From the NCBI GenBank assembly GCA_027493545.1, contig JAOSKR010000002.1, forward strand, positions 248,001 to 312,000: a stretch of DNA of 64,000 nt, written 5' to 3'. Below, piece by piece: positions 38,033 to 48,370 of this stretch (position 1 is the stretch's first letter; each line of letters begins with the position of its first letter). A model generated the notes under the pieces. The model did not search any database. It saw nothing but the letters and a program-made list of their open reading frames with translations, and had not been told where the DNA came from. Both the position numbers and the translations under genes were made by a program. The DNA comes from Roseovarius sp. Its GTDB lineage: Bacteria; Pseudomonadota; Alphaproteobacteria; Rhodobacterales; Rhodobacteraceae.

Positions 38033-39163
38033 ATGCGTTCCGAAACCGAAACCAACGTGGCCAATATCGAGAATTCGCTGGAGCTCTTGCGCCAGCGGAT
38101 GGGGTGGGAGACCGCGCGCCACCGGCTCGAGGAATTCAACGCCCGCGTCGAGGATCCCGAACTCTGGAACGACCCGGCGCGCGCGCAGAGCCTGATGCGC
38201 GAGCGCCAGGCGCTGGTCGATGCGATCGAAACCCATGACGGCATCAAGGCCGAACTCGAGGACAATGTCGGGCTGATCGAGCTGGGCGCGGCCGAGGGCG
38301 ACGCGGAGGTGGTGGCCGAGGCCGAGGCGGCGCTCGGGGCGCTGGCCAGACGGGCGGCGGCCAGGGAACTCGAGGCGCTGCTCGACGGCGAGGCGGACGC
38401 CAACGACACGTTTCTGGAAATCAACGCCGGCGCCGGCGGCACCGAGAGCTGCGACTGGGCGGCGATGGTGGCGCGGATGTATGTGCGCTGGGCGGAACGC
38501 CGCGGCTATTCGGTCGAACTGCAATCCGAAAGCTCGGGCGAGGAAGCCGGGATCAAGTCGGCCGCCTACAAGATTTCCGGCCACAATGCCTATGGCTGGC
38601 TCAAGTCGGAATCGGGCGTGCACCGGCTGGTGCGCATCTCGCCGTTCGATTCCTCGGCCCGGCGGCATACCTCGTTCTGCTCGGTCTGGGTCTATCCCGT
38701 GGTCGACGACGCCATCGAGATCGAAGTGAACCCCGCCGATATCCGTATCGACACCTTCCGTGCCTCCGGCGCGGGCGGGCAGCATGTGAACAAGACCGAC
38801 TCGGCGGTCAGGATCACTCACCACCCCACCGGCATCGTGGTCACCAGTTCCGAGAAATCGCAGCACCAGAACCGCGACATCGCCATGAAGGCGCTGAAAT
38901 CGCGGCTCTACCAGATGGAACTCGACCGCCGCCACGCCGCCATCTCCGAGGCGCACGAGCAAAAGGGCGAGGCCGGCTGGGGCAACCAGATCCGCTCCTA
39001 CGTGCTGCAGCCCTACCAGATGGTCAAGGACCTGCGCACCGGGGTCGAGACCTCGGACACCAGGGGCGTGCTCGATGGCGATCTCGATCAGTTCATGGCC
39101 GCCACCCTGGCGATGAATGTCAGCGGCAAGAGCCGCGCCGAGGCGCAGGCCGAGAACGGGTAG
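38033..39163 (+). CDS. prfB: Peptide chain release factor 2
   Basis: 376-residue release factor recognising UGA and UAA. The SPF-type specificity motif is in [11 protein letters not shown] and the hydrolysis motif in [17 protein letters not shown] near residue 248. RF2 identity comes from SPF and the [16 protein letters not shown]-terminus. The gene is a single open frame, so it lacks the in-frame UGA programmed frameshift that autoregulates prfB in many bacteria. ATG 38033 lies 85 bp after mrcA. Repeat copy E starts at its stop codon. Confidence 0.96.
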   Translation: MRSETETNVANIENSLELLRQRMGWETARHRLEEFNARVEDPELWNDPARAQSLMRERQALVDAIETHDGIKAELEDNVGLIELGAAEGDAEVVAEAEAALGALARRAAARELEALLDGEADANDTFLEINAGAGGTESCDWAAMVARMYVRWAERRGYSVELQSESSGEEAGIKSAAYKISGHNAYGWLKSESGVHRLVRISPFDSSARRHTSFCSVWVYPVVDDAIEIEVNPADIRIDTFRASGAGGQHVNKTDSAVRITHHPTGIVVTSSEKSQHQNRDIAMKALKSRLYQMELDRRHAAISEAHEQKGEAGWGNQIRSYVLQPYQMVKDLRTGVETSDTRGVLDGDLDQFMAATLAMNVSGKSRAEAQAENG

Positions 39164-39233
39164 GGGGCTCTGCCCCCCGCCGCGGCCCCGGCGGGGCCGC
39201 GCCTCCCCCGGAGTATTTGCCGGCAAGATGAAG
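39163..39233 (+). repeat. Composite intergenic element, copy E
   Basis: Starts within the prfB stop codon. A GGGGGC-TCT-GCCCCC hairpin (39163-39177) and an 8-bp GCGGCCCC/GGGGCCGC hairpin (39182-39200) precede CCCCCGGAGTATTTGC and CAAGATGAAG. This is the best-formed copy in the window. Confidence 0.75.
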
Positions 39234-39313
39234 CCCGAATGCGGGCCCCGGGCGGGGGCGTGACAGAAGGTTCGTTTGCCCCTAACCTTTCCCCGCAGGC
39301 GCGGGGAGGAACG

Positions 39314-40101
39314 ATGCGGGACATGACCGATGAAAAGGTGCCGGGGGTACCGGACCTGGGCGCGGTGCGGCTGGCGATGCTGGGCGAGGCGCTGCGCCGG
39401 GGCTGGCGCGACATGGTGCGCGCGCCGGGTTACGCGGCGGTCTTTGCCGGGGCCTGCGTGGCCATCGGCTGGGGATGATCGCGGTGACCTGGGCCACCGG
39501 GCAGAGCTATTGGCTGGTCTTCGCGGCGGCGGGATTTCCGCTGATCGGCCCGTTCGCGGCGGTGGGGTTCTACGAGGTCAGCCACCGGCTGGAACGCGGT
39601 GTGCCGCTGCGGCCCGGGGCGATCTTCGGGGTGATCGCGCGGCAGCGGCACCGCCAGCTGCCGTCGATCTGCGCGGTGATCGTGATCATGTTCCTGTTCT
39701 GGTTCTTTCTCGCGCACATGATATTCGCCCTCTTCCTGGGCTTTTCGACCATGACCAACGTCTCGACCTCGCTTGCCATCTACCTGACCCGCGAGGGGCT
39801 GACGATGCTGGCCGCGGGCACCGCCGTGGGCGCGGGCTTCGCGCTCCTGCTCTATGCGATCACCGTGGTGGCGCTGCCGCTGCTTCTCGACCGCGAGGTG
39901 GATTTCGTCACCGCGATGATCACCTCGTTCGGGGTGGTGGCGGAAAACCCGGCGCCGATGCTGGCCTGGGCGGCGCTCATTGCGGGGCTGACCTTTCTGG
40001 CGATGATCCCGGCGTTTCTGGGGCTTTTCGTGGTGCTGCCGCTTCTGGGGCACGCGAGCTGGCACCTCTACCGGCAGCTCGTGGCGGCCGGAGACCTGTG
40101 A
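39314..40101 (+). CDS. DUF2189-like integral membrane protein (apparent frameshift)
   Basis: About 262 residues and six hydrophobic spans. A short cytoplasmic N-terminus ([12 protein letters not shown]) is followed by [24 protein letters not shown], then [27 protein letters not shown], typical of the DUF2189 family of unknown function. The frame is interrupted: a stop appears after IGWG, and adding one G to the G4 run at 39471-39474 joins it to [18 protein letters not shown] at 39303-39310 supports ATG 39314. The following mazG gene is convergent, only 15 bp away. Confidence 0.8.
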
Positions 40102-40116
40102 GTCTGCGACGGGGCG

Positions 40117-40926
40117 CTATTCCTCGACCTTGGCGGCGTCCCAGAGCGCGTCCATTTCGGCGAGGGTTGCGTCCTCGGGGCGGCGGCCCTGCGCGGCAAG
40201 CCGCGCCTCGATCTGCCCGAAGCGGCGGGTGAACTTGGCATTGGTGCGCCTGAGCGCGGTCTCGGGGTCGACACCGAGGTGCCGGGCGAGGTTGGCGAGA
40301 ACGAAGAGAAGATCGCCCATTTCCTCCTCGATCCTCTCGCGTGACTGGCCTGCGGCGGCCTCGGTGAGTTCTGCCGCCTCCTCGGCGACCTTGTCCAGAA
40401 CCTCGCCCGCCCCGGGCCAGTCGAACCCCACCCGCGCCGCGCGCTTTTGCAGCTTGACCGCGCGCATCAGCGCCGGCAGCCCCTGCGCCACCCCGTCGAG
40501 CACACCGGTCTGCGCCCGTGCCGCGCGCTCGGTGGCCTTGACCGTCTCCCAGTCGCGGGTCTGCTGGGCGGCGGTCTTGTCGCGGCTCTCATCGCCGAAG
40601 ACATGGGGGTGGCGCGCCACCATCTTGTCGGCGATCGCATCTGCCACCTCACCGAAGCCGAAGAGGCCGCGGTCTCGCGCGATCTGGGCGTGAAACACCA
40701 CCTGCAACAGCAGATCGCCCAGTTCGGCGCGCAGATCGTCCCAGTCGCGGCGCTCGATCGCGTCGGCGACCTCATGGGCTTCCTCGATGGTGTAGGGGGC
40801 GATGGTGGCGAAATCCTGCTCGATGTCCCGGGGGCAGCCGGTTTCGGGGTCGCGCAGGCGGCGCATGATCTCGATGAGGCGCGGCATGCCGCCGGCGGGG
40901 TCGTGGATGAGGGCGTCGTCTTGCAT
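40117..40926 (-). CDS. mazG: Nucleoside triphosphate pyrophosphohydrolase
   Basis: 269-residue NTP pyrophosphatase that removes non-canonical nucleotides. Two MazG domains: the first with CPRDIEQDFATIAPYTIEEAHEVADAI and DLRAELGDLLLQVVFHA, the second with LDKVAEEAAELTEA and EEEMGDLLFVLANLARHL; the E-x2-E and D-carrying repeats bind magnesium. ATG at 40926 (MQDDALIHDPAGG). It stands alone on the minus strand, divergent from speB. Confidence 0.95.
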   Translation of the reverse strand: MQDDALIHDPAGGMPRLIEIMRRLRDPETGCPRDIEQDFATIAPYTIEEAHEVADAIERRDWDDLRAELGDLLLQVVFHAQIARDRGLFGFGEVADAIADKMVARHPHVFGDESRDKTAAQQTRDWETVKATERAARAQTGVLDGVAQGLPALMRAVKLQKRAARVGFDWPGAGEVLDKVAEEAAELTEAAAGQSRERIEEEMGDLLFVLANLARHLGVDPETALRRTNAKFTRRFGQIEARLAAQGRRPEDATLAEMDALWDAAKVEE

Positions 40927-41119
40927 GGTGCGGGCGTCCTGTTGCGTGTGCGCGGAGATTGCCGGGTCAAGGGGGCGGTGTCCACCCCGGGCCCCGGCCC
41001 CGCATCGCCGCCGGGCCGGGCTTGCATCGCAGAGGCGTTGCGGACAAGGATGCCGGCGCGGCGGGGGCGTCATTGCCGGCGCCGCCGGCGGGCGGGAAGT
41101 CGGGCAAGGGAGACGGAGA

Positions 41120-42087
41120 ATGGCACTCGAAGACGCGAAAACCCAGGTCGATCACGCCTTTACCCGCGCGGATGCGCGCGGGCGATCCTACGAGAACACC
41201 TTCGGCGGGGCGACCTCGTTCCTGCGCCGGCGCTATTCCAAGGATCTTGCCGGCGCCGATATCGCGGTGACCGGCATCCCCTTCGATCAGGCGGTCACCA
41301 ACCGCCCCGGCACCCGGCTGGGACCGCGCGCGATCCGCGAGGCCAGCGCCCTGCAAAGCCCCGACGCGCCCTATGGCTGGGGTTACGATCCGCTGAGCGA
41401 GTTCGCCATCGTCGACTATGGCGACCTTGCCTTTGACTATGCCGCGGTAGCAGATTTTCCCGAGCGTCTGCGCGCGCATGTCGCGGGCATCCTCGATCAG
41501 GGCGCGGCCTGCATCGCGCTGGGGGCGATCATTCCATCACCCTGCCGATCCTGCGCGCCCATGCCGGGAAATACGGCGCGCCGCTGTCAGTGTTGCAGTT
41601 CGACGCCCATACCGACACCTGGGCCGACGACGACATGGACCGCATCGACCACGGCACGATGATGTACAAGGCGGTCAAGCTGGGGCTCGTGGATCCGGCG
41701 CGCTCGGTCCAGGTGGGCATCCGCACCGACAACCCCGACACGATGGGGTTTGAGATCATCGACGCACGCGCGGTCCACGAGGCGGGCCCGGCCGCCGCGG
41801 CGCGGAGCATCCGCGAGGTTCTGGGCGACAACCCGGTCTACGTGACCTTCGACATCGACGCGCTCGATCCCGCCTTCGCGCCCGGCACCGGCACGCCGGT
41901 CTGGGGGGGCCTGAGTTCGGCCCAGGTGGCGATCATCCTGCGCGACATCGCCGGGATCGACATGATCGGCGGCGACGTGGTCGAGGTCTCGCCCCCCTTC
42001 GACACCACCGGCGCCACCGCCATTGCTGCGGCGCATGTGGCGGTCGAACTGATCTGCCTTTGGGGCTGGGCCCGGCGGCGAGGGTAG
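41120..42087 (+). CDS. speB: Agmatinase/ureohydrolase (apparent frameshift)
   Basis: Binuclear manganese ureohydrolase, best matched to agmatinase: agmatine to putrescine and urea. The restored manganese site GGDHSITLP, DAHTDTW and DIDALDPAFAPGTGTP, and the final VELICLWGWARR segment, are family features. The frame breaks in CIALG: adding one G to the G5 run at 41521-41525 restores LGGDHSITLPILRAH and gives 322 residues from ATG 41120, which has a GGAGACGGAGA leader. Guanidinobutyrase or a similar guanidino-acid hydrolase cannot be excluded. Repeat copy F follows its stop. Confidence 0.88.
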
Positions 42088-42091
42088 GGGT

Positions 42092-42115
42092 CGAGTATTT
42101 TTGGAAAGATGAAAG
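42092..42115 (+). repeat. Composite intergenic element, copy F (short form)
   Basis: CGAGTATTTTTGG and AAAGATGAAAG directly after the agmatinase stop, without the GC hairpins seen in copies A, B, C and E. Only the core is kept. Confidence 0.6.
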
Positions 42116-42162
42116 GGCGATGACCCGCCTGCGCAGGGCCGGAGCGCCCGGTGTCGCCGGCC

Positions 42163-42471
42163 TCAGCCTTGGGCGTCGGCGCGCGGCCTATCGGCGGCCT
42201 GCTGCCGGCCCGGGCCCAGCGAGGACGAGAGGCACCCGTCGCCGACCTTGCGCCACATCGGGTTGTTCAGCGACATCTGGCATTGCGCCATGAACGACTT
42301 GCCGTCGACGTGCAGGCAGATGGTCTCGCCCAGTTCGACGCGGCCGCCGGTGCTGTCGGTGCAGTAGCAATCGACGGTCTTGCCATTATATGTGCCGTCC
42401 GCGAGCGCCGGCACCGCCAGCGCCAGAGGAAGCCCGCAAAGGAGCCCGAAAAGGGCCATGAAGGATCTCAT
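42163..42471 (-). CDS. Small secreted cysteine-containing protein
   Basis: 102 residues. A clear signal peptide (MRSFMALFGLLCGLPLALAVPALA) is followed by a mature domain with five cysteines (DCYC, ETICLHV, AQCQM, GC) and a conserved-looking NNPMWR segment. The C-terminal GRQQAADRPRADAQ tail is unlike the rest and may be read past the true stop because of an indel in the GC-rich end. I recognise no family. It is divergent from prfA across 62 bp, so the short gap holds both promoters. Confidence 0.65.
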   Translation of the reverse strand: MRSFMALFGLLCGLPLALAVPALADGTYNGKTVDCYCTDSTGGRVELGETICLHVDGKSFMAQCQMSLNNPMWRKVGDGCLSSSLGPGRQQAADRPRADAQG

Positions 42472-42533
42472 GATCCAATTATACCCCGGGCCTGACGCTT
42501 GACCAAACCTTTCGAATGCGACACATCCCCGGG

Positions 42534-43583
42534 ATGGTGAGCCAGGACAAACTCGACGAGATCGTGCGCCGCTTCGATTATCTCGAGGCGCGGATGGCCG
42601 CGGGCGGCGGCGACATCGCGCAGCTGGGACGCGAATATGCCGAGCTGAGGCCGGTGGTCGGAGAAATCCGCGCCTACCGCAAGCTGCTGGACGAGATCGC
42701 GGCGGCCGAGGCGATGCTCGAGGACGCCGAGATGCGCGAGCTGGCCGGCGAGGAGCTGTCGGCGCTCGAAGCGCGCCGCCCGCGGCTCGAGGAGGGGCTC
42801 AAGCGCGCGCTCCTGCCGCGCGATGCCGCCGATGTGCGCCCCGCGATCCTCGAAATCCGCCCCGGCACCGGCGGCGAGGAGGCGGCGCTGTTCGCCGCCG
42901 ACCTGATGCGCATGTACCAGCGCTACGCCGAAGGCAAGGGCTGGGCCTTCGAGGTGATCGAGGCGCAGGAGAGCGAGCTGGGCGGCATCCGCGAGCTGGT
43001 GGCGCTGATCCGTGGCGAGGGGGTTTTCGCGCGGCTGAAGTTCGAGTCGGGCGTGCACCGGGTCCAGCGGGTGCCCGAGACCGAGTCGGGCGGGCGCATC
43101 CACACCTCGGCCGCGACCGTGGCGGTGCTGCCCGAGGCCGAGGCGGTCGATGTGCGCATCGACCCCAACGATCTGCGCATCGACACGATGCGGGCCTCCG
43201 GCGCGGGCGGGCAGCATGTGAACACCACCGATTCGGCGGTACGCATCACCCACCTGCCTTCCGGCATCGTCGTCACCTCGTCGCAGAAATCCCAGCACCG
43301 CAACCGCGAGATCGCGATGGAGGTGCTGCGCTCGCGCCTGTTCGACCGGGAGCGCCAGAAGGCGCATGCGAGCCGCGCCGAGGCGCGCGCGGCGATGGTG
43401 GGCTCGGGCGACCGGTCCGAGCGCATCCGCACCTACAATTTTCCGCAAGGCCGCATGACCGACCACCGCATCGGGCTGACGCTCTACAAGCTCGACCAGA
43501 TTATCGGCGGCGATCTCGACGATGTGATCGACGCGCTGACCGAGGACGCGCAGGCGAGCCTGCTGGCGGAGATGGAAGGGTGA
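42534..43583 (+). CDS. prfA: Peptide chain release factor 1
   Basis: 349-residue release factor for UAA and UAG. The specificity site is [13 protein letters not shown] (a PxT motif) and the GGQ loop is [17 protein letters not shown] near residue 226. ATG 42534 ([14 protein letters not shown]) matches RF1 N-termini; an earlier ATG at 42516 is in frame but the extra residues are unlike the family. Its TGA overlaps the GTG of prmC (GTGA), the normal coupling, because PrmC methylates the glutamine of GGQ in release factors. Confidence 0.95.
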   Translation: MVSQDKLDEIVRRFDYLEARMAAGGGDIAQLGREYAELRPVVGEIRAYRKLLDEIAAAEAMLEDAEMRELAGEELSALEARRPRLEEGLKRALLPRDAADVRPAILEIRPGTGGEEAALFAADLMRMYQRYAEGKGWAFEVIEAQESELGGIRELVALIRGEGVFARLKFESGVHRVQRVPETESGGRIHTSAATVAVLPEAEAVDVRIDPNDLRIDTMRASGAGGQHVNTTDSAVRITHLPSGIVVTSSQKSQHRNREIAMEVLRSRLFDRERQKAHASRAEARAAMVGSGDRSERIRTYNFPQGRMTDHRIGLTLYKLDQIIGGDLDDVIDALTEDAQASLLAEMEG

Positions 43584-44424
43584 GTCGCCGGGTCGGCGCG
43601 GCGCTGGCCGATCTGCGCGGGCGGCTGGTGGCGGCAGGCATCGACGAGGCCCCGCGCGAGGCGCGCCGGATCGTGGCGGCGGCGCTGGGCGTCGCGCCCG
43701 ACAGGGTCAGCCTGATGGGCGCCGACCTTCTGGGGATGCAGGCTCAGGAACGACTGGCCGCGATGGCGGCGCGGCGCTGCGCGCGCGAGCCGCTGGCGCA
43801 TGTCCTGGGGCTGAGGGCGTTTTATGCGCACGAGTTCCGCGTCACCGCCGATGTGCTCGACCCGCGCCCGGAGACCGAGACGCTGGTCACCGCCGCGCTG
43901 GAGGCGCCGTTTGACCGGGTGCTCGATCTCGGCACCGGCTCGGGCTGCATCCTGCTGTCGCTGCTGGCGGCGCGTCCGGGCGCGCGCGGGGTGGGCACCG
44001 ACATCTCGGCGGCCGCGCTGGCGGTGGCGGAGGAAAACGCGCGATCGCTGGGGGTCGCGGAGCGCTGCCGGTTTCAGCGTGCCGACTGGTTCGGGGGCTG
44101 GAGGGTCGTTTCGATCTCATCGTGTCGAACCCGCCCTATATCGCGGAATCGGAGATGGCGGGTCTGGCGCCGGAACTGGCGCACGAGCCGCGCGCGGCGC
44201 TTACCGATGGCGGTGACGGGCTCTCGGCCTATCGCGCGATTGCCGCGGGGGCGGGGCGCCACCTGACCGGGCAGGGGCGGCTGCTGCTGGAAATCGGCTG
44301 GCGTCAGGGGCCCGACGTGCTGGCCATCCTGCGCGCGGCGGGGTTCGAGGGGCTGCAAATCCTGCCCGATCTCGATGGGCGCGACCGGGTGGTCGCGGCG
44401 GTGCGGGGAACGGCCCAAGGGTGA
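43580..44424 (+). CDS. prmC: Peptide chain release factor N(5)-glutamine methyltransferase (apparent frameshift)
   Basis: Methylates the GGQ glutamine of RF1 and RF2. The N-terminal helical domain precedes a Rossmann methyltransferase: [18 protein letters not shown] binds SAM and [11 protein letters not shown] is the catalytic NPPY motif. The frame breaks after ADWFGG: adding one G to the G5 run at 44093-44097 restores [15 protein letters not shown] and gives 281 residues. The GTG start at 43580 overlaps the prfA stop. Confidence 0.94.
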
Positions 44425-44653
44425 CATTTCAGCCCGAAATCGCAAAAAAACGTACATCTGGCGCAAAAAATGGCGTGAAACCCTTGTCTCCACCCGCCAG
44501 CCGTGTTTACTGAGGCCGGTCAAGACGGTGGATGCCCAGCACGGGCGGTCCCGCTTGACGCCAAGCCAAGACATCTCGGTTTCGGTTATTCTCGGCGCAA
44601 TGGGCGCCAGCCGGATCAAAAGACGCTTCGAGCACAGGGCTGACAACCAGATT

Positions 44654-45229
44654 ATGAGACCATCCAAATCACGTTCGCGGAGCAAGCCGAGCCGCAACCG
44701 GACCATGGGCAATGTGATCAACCGGGTCTTCGACAGCTCCGGGCCCGAGGGCAAGGTGCGCGGAACTCCCCAGCAGATCATCGACAAGTACAACCAGCTG
44801 GCGCGCGATGCCCAGCTGTCGGGCGACCGGGTGGCGGCGGAGAATTTCCAGCAGCATGCCGAGCACTACCTGAGGCTGCTGAGCACCGCCCAGAAAGAGC
44901 AGGAAACCCGGCGCGAGGAACAGGAGCGCCAGAGCCGCGATCGTCAGGCCGAGCGCGACCGCGAGCGCGCCAAGCGTCAGGAACGCGAATCGAACGGCGG
45001 CGAGCCGGACGAAGGCGACGGGAAACCGGATGCTCTCGAAACCGGCTTCGTTGATGCGGAGGGCGACAGCGGACTTGTCGAGACACCCGAAAGCCAGGCC
45101 GTGAGGGACGAAGCGGCGCCGCCGCAGAGACCCAAGACCCGCAAGCCGCGCAGCAAGCCCAGATCGGTCGGCGGCGGCGGCTCCGGAGACGGCGAGACCG
45201 GCGGCCCCCCGCGCGAAGCTGCCGAATAG
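44654..45229 (+). CDS. DUF4167 domain-containing protein
   Basis: 191 residues. The conserved N-terminal domain (MRPSKSRSRSKPSRNRT, NVINRVFDSSGPEGKVRGTPQQI, DRVAAENFQQHAEHYLRLL) identifies DUF4167, a family restricted largely to Alphaproteobacteria; the basic start and helical repeat suggest RNA or nucleoprotein binding, but no function is assigned. The C-terminal half is disordered: a charged coiled region (RREEQERQSRDRQAERDRER) and a basic PKTRKPRSKPRS stretch. The gap before it (44425-44653) holds no gene and probably its promoter. A strong terminator follows. Confidence 0.88.
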   Translation: MRPSKSRSRSKPSRNRTMGNVINRVFDSSGPEGKVRGTPQQIIDKYNQLARDAQLSGDRVAAENFQQHAEHYLRLLSTAQKEQETRREEQERQSRDRQAERDRERAKRQERESNGGEPDEGDGKPDALETGFVDAEGDSGLVETPESQAVRDEAAPPQRPKTRKPRSKPRSVGGGGSGDGETGGPPREAAE

Positions 45230-45269
45230 CAGCCTGCCGCGCCGGCGGCGGGCGCGCGAAAACAGGATC

Positions 45270-45304
45270 GGGCGCCGCATCCGGGCCGGGATGCGGCGCC
45301 CTTT
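45270..45304. terminator. Intrinsic terminator between DUF4167 and rsmA
   Basis: A perfect 13-bp stem (GGGCGCCGCATCC 45270-45282 with GGATGCGGCGCCC 45289-45301) with a 6-nt loop is followed by TTT on the plus strand, between convergent genes. The stem is symmetrical, but the T-run serves mainly the + gene. Confidence 0.75.
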
Positions 45305-45314
45305 GCGTATCCGC

Positions 45315-46157
45315 TCATGCCTGCGCCAGCGAACGCGCCAGCGCGCAGAACTTTTCCAGCGGCACCGTCTCGGCGCGGTCGGTAGGGGCGATGCCGGCAG
45401 CCCTGAGGCGATCCTCGATGTCGGGGGCAAGGCCCTTGAGCGCGGAACGCAGCATCTTGCGGCGCTGGTTGAAGGCGCGCGCGATGAGTTCCTGCAGGAT
45501 CCGCGGATCGGCCGGAAAGCGCGGCTCGGGCAGGGCGCTCAGATGCACCACGCTGCTCGACACCTTGGGCGGTGGTGTAAAGGCGCCGGGAGGCAGATGC
45601 AGGACGATGCGCGCCTCGGCCCGCCACTGCGCCAGGATGGCAAGCCGGCCATAGGCCTTGCTGCCGGGCCGGGCGACGATGCGCTCGGCCACCTCGCGCT
45701 GGAACATCAAGGTCAGGCTGTCCCAGAACGGCGGCCACGCGGGCGGCGTCAGCCAGCGCACCAGGAGTTCGGTGCCGATATTGTAGGGCAGGTTGGCCAC
45801 CACCTTGACCGGGGCCGTCAGATGCACCAGCGGGTCGATTTCCAGCGCGTCGCCCTCGATGATGGTCAGCCGCCCCGGGCAGGCGGCGGCGATCTCTTCC
45901 AGCGCCGGGATGCAGCGGCTGTCCTTTTCCACCGCCAGCACCCGGCGCGCGCCCTCGGCGAGCAGCGCGCGCGTGAGCCCGCCGGGGCCGGGGCCGACCT
46001 CGAGCACGTCGGCGCGGGTCAGGTTGCCCGCGGCGCGCGCGATCCGCGCGGTAAGGTTGAGATCGAGCAGGAAGTTCTGGCCCAGCGACTTGCGCGCCGC
46101 CAGCCCGTGGGCGGCGATCACCTCACGCAGGGGCGGCAGCGCGTCGAGGCCGCTCAT
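45315..46157 (-). CDS. rsmA: 16S rRNA (adenine1518-N6/adenine1519-N6)-dimethyltransferase
   Basis: 280-residue KsgA/RsmA methyltransferase that dimethylates two adjacent adenines in helix 45 of 16S rRNA. SAM binding: [19 protein letters not shown] and VEKDSR; catalytic NLPY in [14 protein letters not shown]. The C-terminal helical domain ends near [14 protein letters not shown] 46157 overlaps the pdxA stop by four bases (ATGA). It is the last gene of a minus-strand run from lptF, the usual lptD-surA-pdxA-rsmA order. Confidence 0.97.
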   Translation of the reverse strand: MSGLDALPPLREVIAAHGLAARKSLGQNFLLDLNLTARIARAAGNLTRADVLEVGPGPGGLTRALLAEGARRVLAVEKDSRCIPALEEIAAACPGRLTIIEGDALEIDPLVHLTAPVKVVANLPYNIGTELLVRWLTPPAWPPFWDSLTLMFQREVAERIVARPGSKAYGRLAILAQWRAEARIVLHLPPGAFTPPPKVSSSVVHLSALPEPRFPADPRILQELIARAFNQRRKMLRSALKGLAPDIEDRLRAAGIAPTDRAETVPLEKFCALARSLAQA

Positions 46158-47124
46158 GACCCGCGCGCGGCGGCCATCCGCGCCGCCATCCGCAGCGCCG
46201 CGATCAGCGAGCCCGGATCGGCCACCCCGCGCCCGGCGATGTCGAGCGCGGTGCCGTGATCGGGCGAGGTGCGCACGAACGGCAGCCCCAGCGTGACATT
46301 GACGCCGCTGTCGAAGGCCAGCGTCTTTACGGGGATGAGCGCCTGGTCGTGATACATGGCGATGGCGGCGTCGTAGCCCGCGCGCGCCGCGGCGTGGAAC
46401 ATGGTGTCGGCCGCCAGCGGGCCGCGGATCGCCATTCCCTCGGCTCTGAGCCGGTCGAGCACCGGCGCGATCAGCTCGATTTCCTCGCGGCCCATGCGCC
46501 CGCCTTCACCGGCATGGGGGTTGAGCCCGGCGACCGCCAGCCGCGGGGCGGTGATGGCGAAATCGGTGATCAGCGCGGCATGGGTGATGCGGATCGTGTG
46601 CTCCAGCCCCTCGGCCGTCAACGCGCCGGGGACGTCGCGCAGCGGGATATGGATCGTCACCGGCACCACGCGCAGCGGGTCGCTGGCCAGCATCATCACC
46701 ACCCGCTCGACACCCGCCAGCGCGGCCAGGTATTCGGTATGGCCGGGATAGGCAAAGCCCGCCCCCTCCTGCAGCGCCTGCTTGTGGATCGGCCCGGTGC
46801 AGAGCGCCGAGGCCGCGCCCTCGCGCACCAGATCGACGCCGCGCGCGATCACGTCGATCACGCCTTGGGCATGGGTGGGGTTGGGGCGCCCCGGGGTCAG
46901 GACGCCGGTGAAGTCGTGGCGCAGCACCGGCACCCCCGCGCCAGCGCGGCGGCGGTTTCCGCCGGGTGGCCGATTTCCGCCACCGGCGTGCCCGCCGGCA
47001 GATGGCCGGGATCGCCGATCAGGAAAAACGGCACCGTGTCCCCCAGCCGCGTCCAGGCGGCGGCGGCCAGTTCCGGCCCGACGCCGGCGGGCTCGCCGCA
47101 GCTCAGCGCGACCGGCGCGGTCAT
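46154..47124 (-). CDS. pdxA: 4-hydroxythreonine-4-phosphate dehydrogenase (apparent frameshift)
   Basis: NAD-dependent oxidative decarboxylation step of the DXP-dependent pyridoxal phosphate pathway. Metal and substrate residues: [28 protein letters not shown]; the N-terminus has [12 protein letters not shown]. The frame breaks after AAALARG: adding one base to the C5 run at 46933-46937 (coding-strand G) restores [18 protein letters not shown], for 323 residues. The start ATG 47124 overlaps the upstream isomerase stop (ATGA). Confidence 0.94.
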
Positions 47125-48353
47125 TGCAACTCGACGATCCGGGCCTCGGCGCGCAGCTGTTCGAGGTAACCTTCGGCCAGCGAGGCAAGCCTCTGATTGC
47201 GCACGAAATTGGTCAGATCCTCGGGCGAGGGGCCATCGTCGCCAAGCATGGGCGAGCGCCCGCAGAGCATCAGGAATACCAGCACCTGCCCGTTCGAGCG
47301 GGTCAGATCGGTCGAGACCTCGCCGGGGTCGAGCACTTGCAGTTGGTGCGCGATGTCGGCGGGGATCTCACCCGGCGCCTTGGTTTCGCGCACCAGCACC
47401 TCGGGCGGCTGCCCCTTGGCCACGCCGTAGAGGTCGTCGCAGGTGTCGACCAGGGTGCGGACCTGGGCCGCGCGCGCCAGCGCCTTGTCGCTGCGCCCGC
47501 CGTCGATGAAATACATCGCGTACTCGATCGCCGAATATTCCGGCGTCGCCACCTCGGTTTCGGCGATGTCGCGCAACTGCAGCAGAACGATCGCCTGCTC
47601 GGTGGGCAACGGGTCGGAAACCTCGCCCGGCGCCAGCGCCAGGACAATCGGGCGCAGCGGTGCCGGCAGGTCGCTGATCGCGGTCCATTCGAGCTGCCCG
47701 CCGCGTTCGGCCGACGGTGCGGCGGAATAGCGTCGCGCGGCGTCGGCGAATTCGGCGACGCTGTTGATTTCGGCCAGTTCCTGGGCGCGTTGCTGCACCT
47801 TTTCGATCTGTTCCGGCGGCACCGGCAGCACGATTTCCGACAGCAGGACGCGCACCCCGGTGCTGCCGGCGAGTGCCAGTTTGGCGCGCTCGACATCGTC
47901 CTCGCCTACCGTGATGCTGCTGGCAAAGCGCGCGCGTATCAACTCGCGCCAGGTCACGCCCGCGCTCACGAAGGCGCGAAAGCTGCTCTCGTCGACGCCG
48001 GCCTTTTGCAGGGCGTCGATCATTTCGGCCGCGCTCATGTCGCCGCGGCTGGCAAACTCTTCCATTGCCGCCTCCATCGCGTCGCCGCTGATCTTGATGC
48101 CCGCGGCCTCGGCGGCGTCCACCTTGAGGCGGTCCTCGATCAACTGCTCCCGGGCCATCCTGACGGCATCGCCGGGAGTGCGAAAAAGCGTCAGCATGCG
48201 CGCGCGCTGCTCGATCTCGAAGCGGGTGACGGCCTTGTCGTTGACCTTGATCACAGGCTCGAAGAGCCCCTGCGCCGCGGCCGGCACCACCGGGCCGGAC
48301 ACAAGCGCGCAGACCAGCGCGACCGCGGCCGCCTTGAAAAGAGCAATACGCAT
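47121..48353 (-). CDS. surA: SurA-like periplasmic peptidyl-prolyl isomerase
   Basis: 410-residue chaperone for outer-membrane proteins such as LptD, the gene just upstream. The signal peptide is MRIALFKAAAVALVCALVSGPVVPAAAQ, then a SurA N-domain (VIKVNDKAVTRFEIEQRARM), one parvulin domain (VLLSEIVLP, ERGGQLEWTAISDLP, LLQLRDI) and a C-terminal helical part. E. coli SurA has two parvulin domains; one is normal in this group. ATG 48353 is preferred; ATG 48365 is in frame. It is cotranscribed with lptD (17-bp gap) and pdxA (overlap). Confidence 0.9.
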   Translation of the reverse strand: MRIALFKAAAVALVCALVSGPVVPAAAQGLFEPVIKVNDKAVTRFEIEQRARMLTLFRTPGDAVRMAREQLIEDRLKVDAAEAAGIKISGDAMEAAMEEFASRGDMSAAEMIDALQKAGVDESSFRAFVSAGVTWRELIRARFASSITVGEDDVERAKLALAGSTGVRVLLSEIVLPVPPEQIEKVQQRAQELAEINSVAEFADAARRYSAAPSAERGGQLEWTAISDLPAPLRPIVLALAPGEVSDPLPTEQAIVLLQLRDIAETEVATPEYSAIEYAMYFIDGGRSDKALARAAQVRTLVDTCDDLYGVAKGQPPEVLVRETKAPGEIPADIAHQLQVLDPGEVSTDLTRSNGQVLVFLMLCGRSPMLGDDGPSPEDLTNFVRNQRLASLAEGYLEQLRAEARIVELQ

Positions 48354-48370
48354 GAACACGTCCATTCGGT

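Noticed and set aside
44425..44653. tRNA or extra small gene before DUF4167
   Set aside because: No cloverleaf pattern and no coding support; read as leader sequence.
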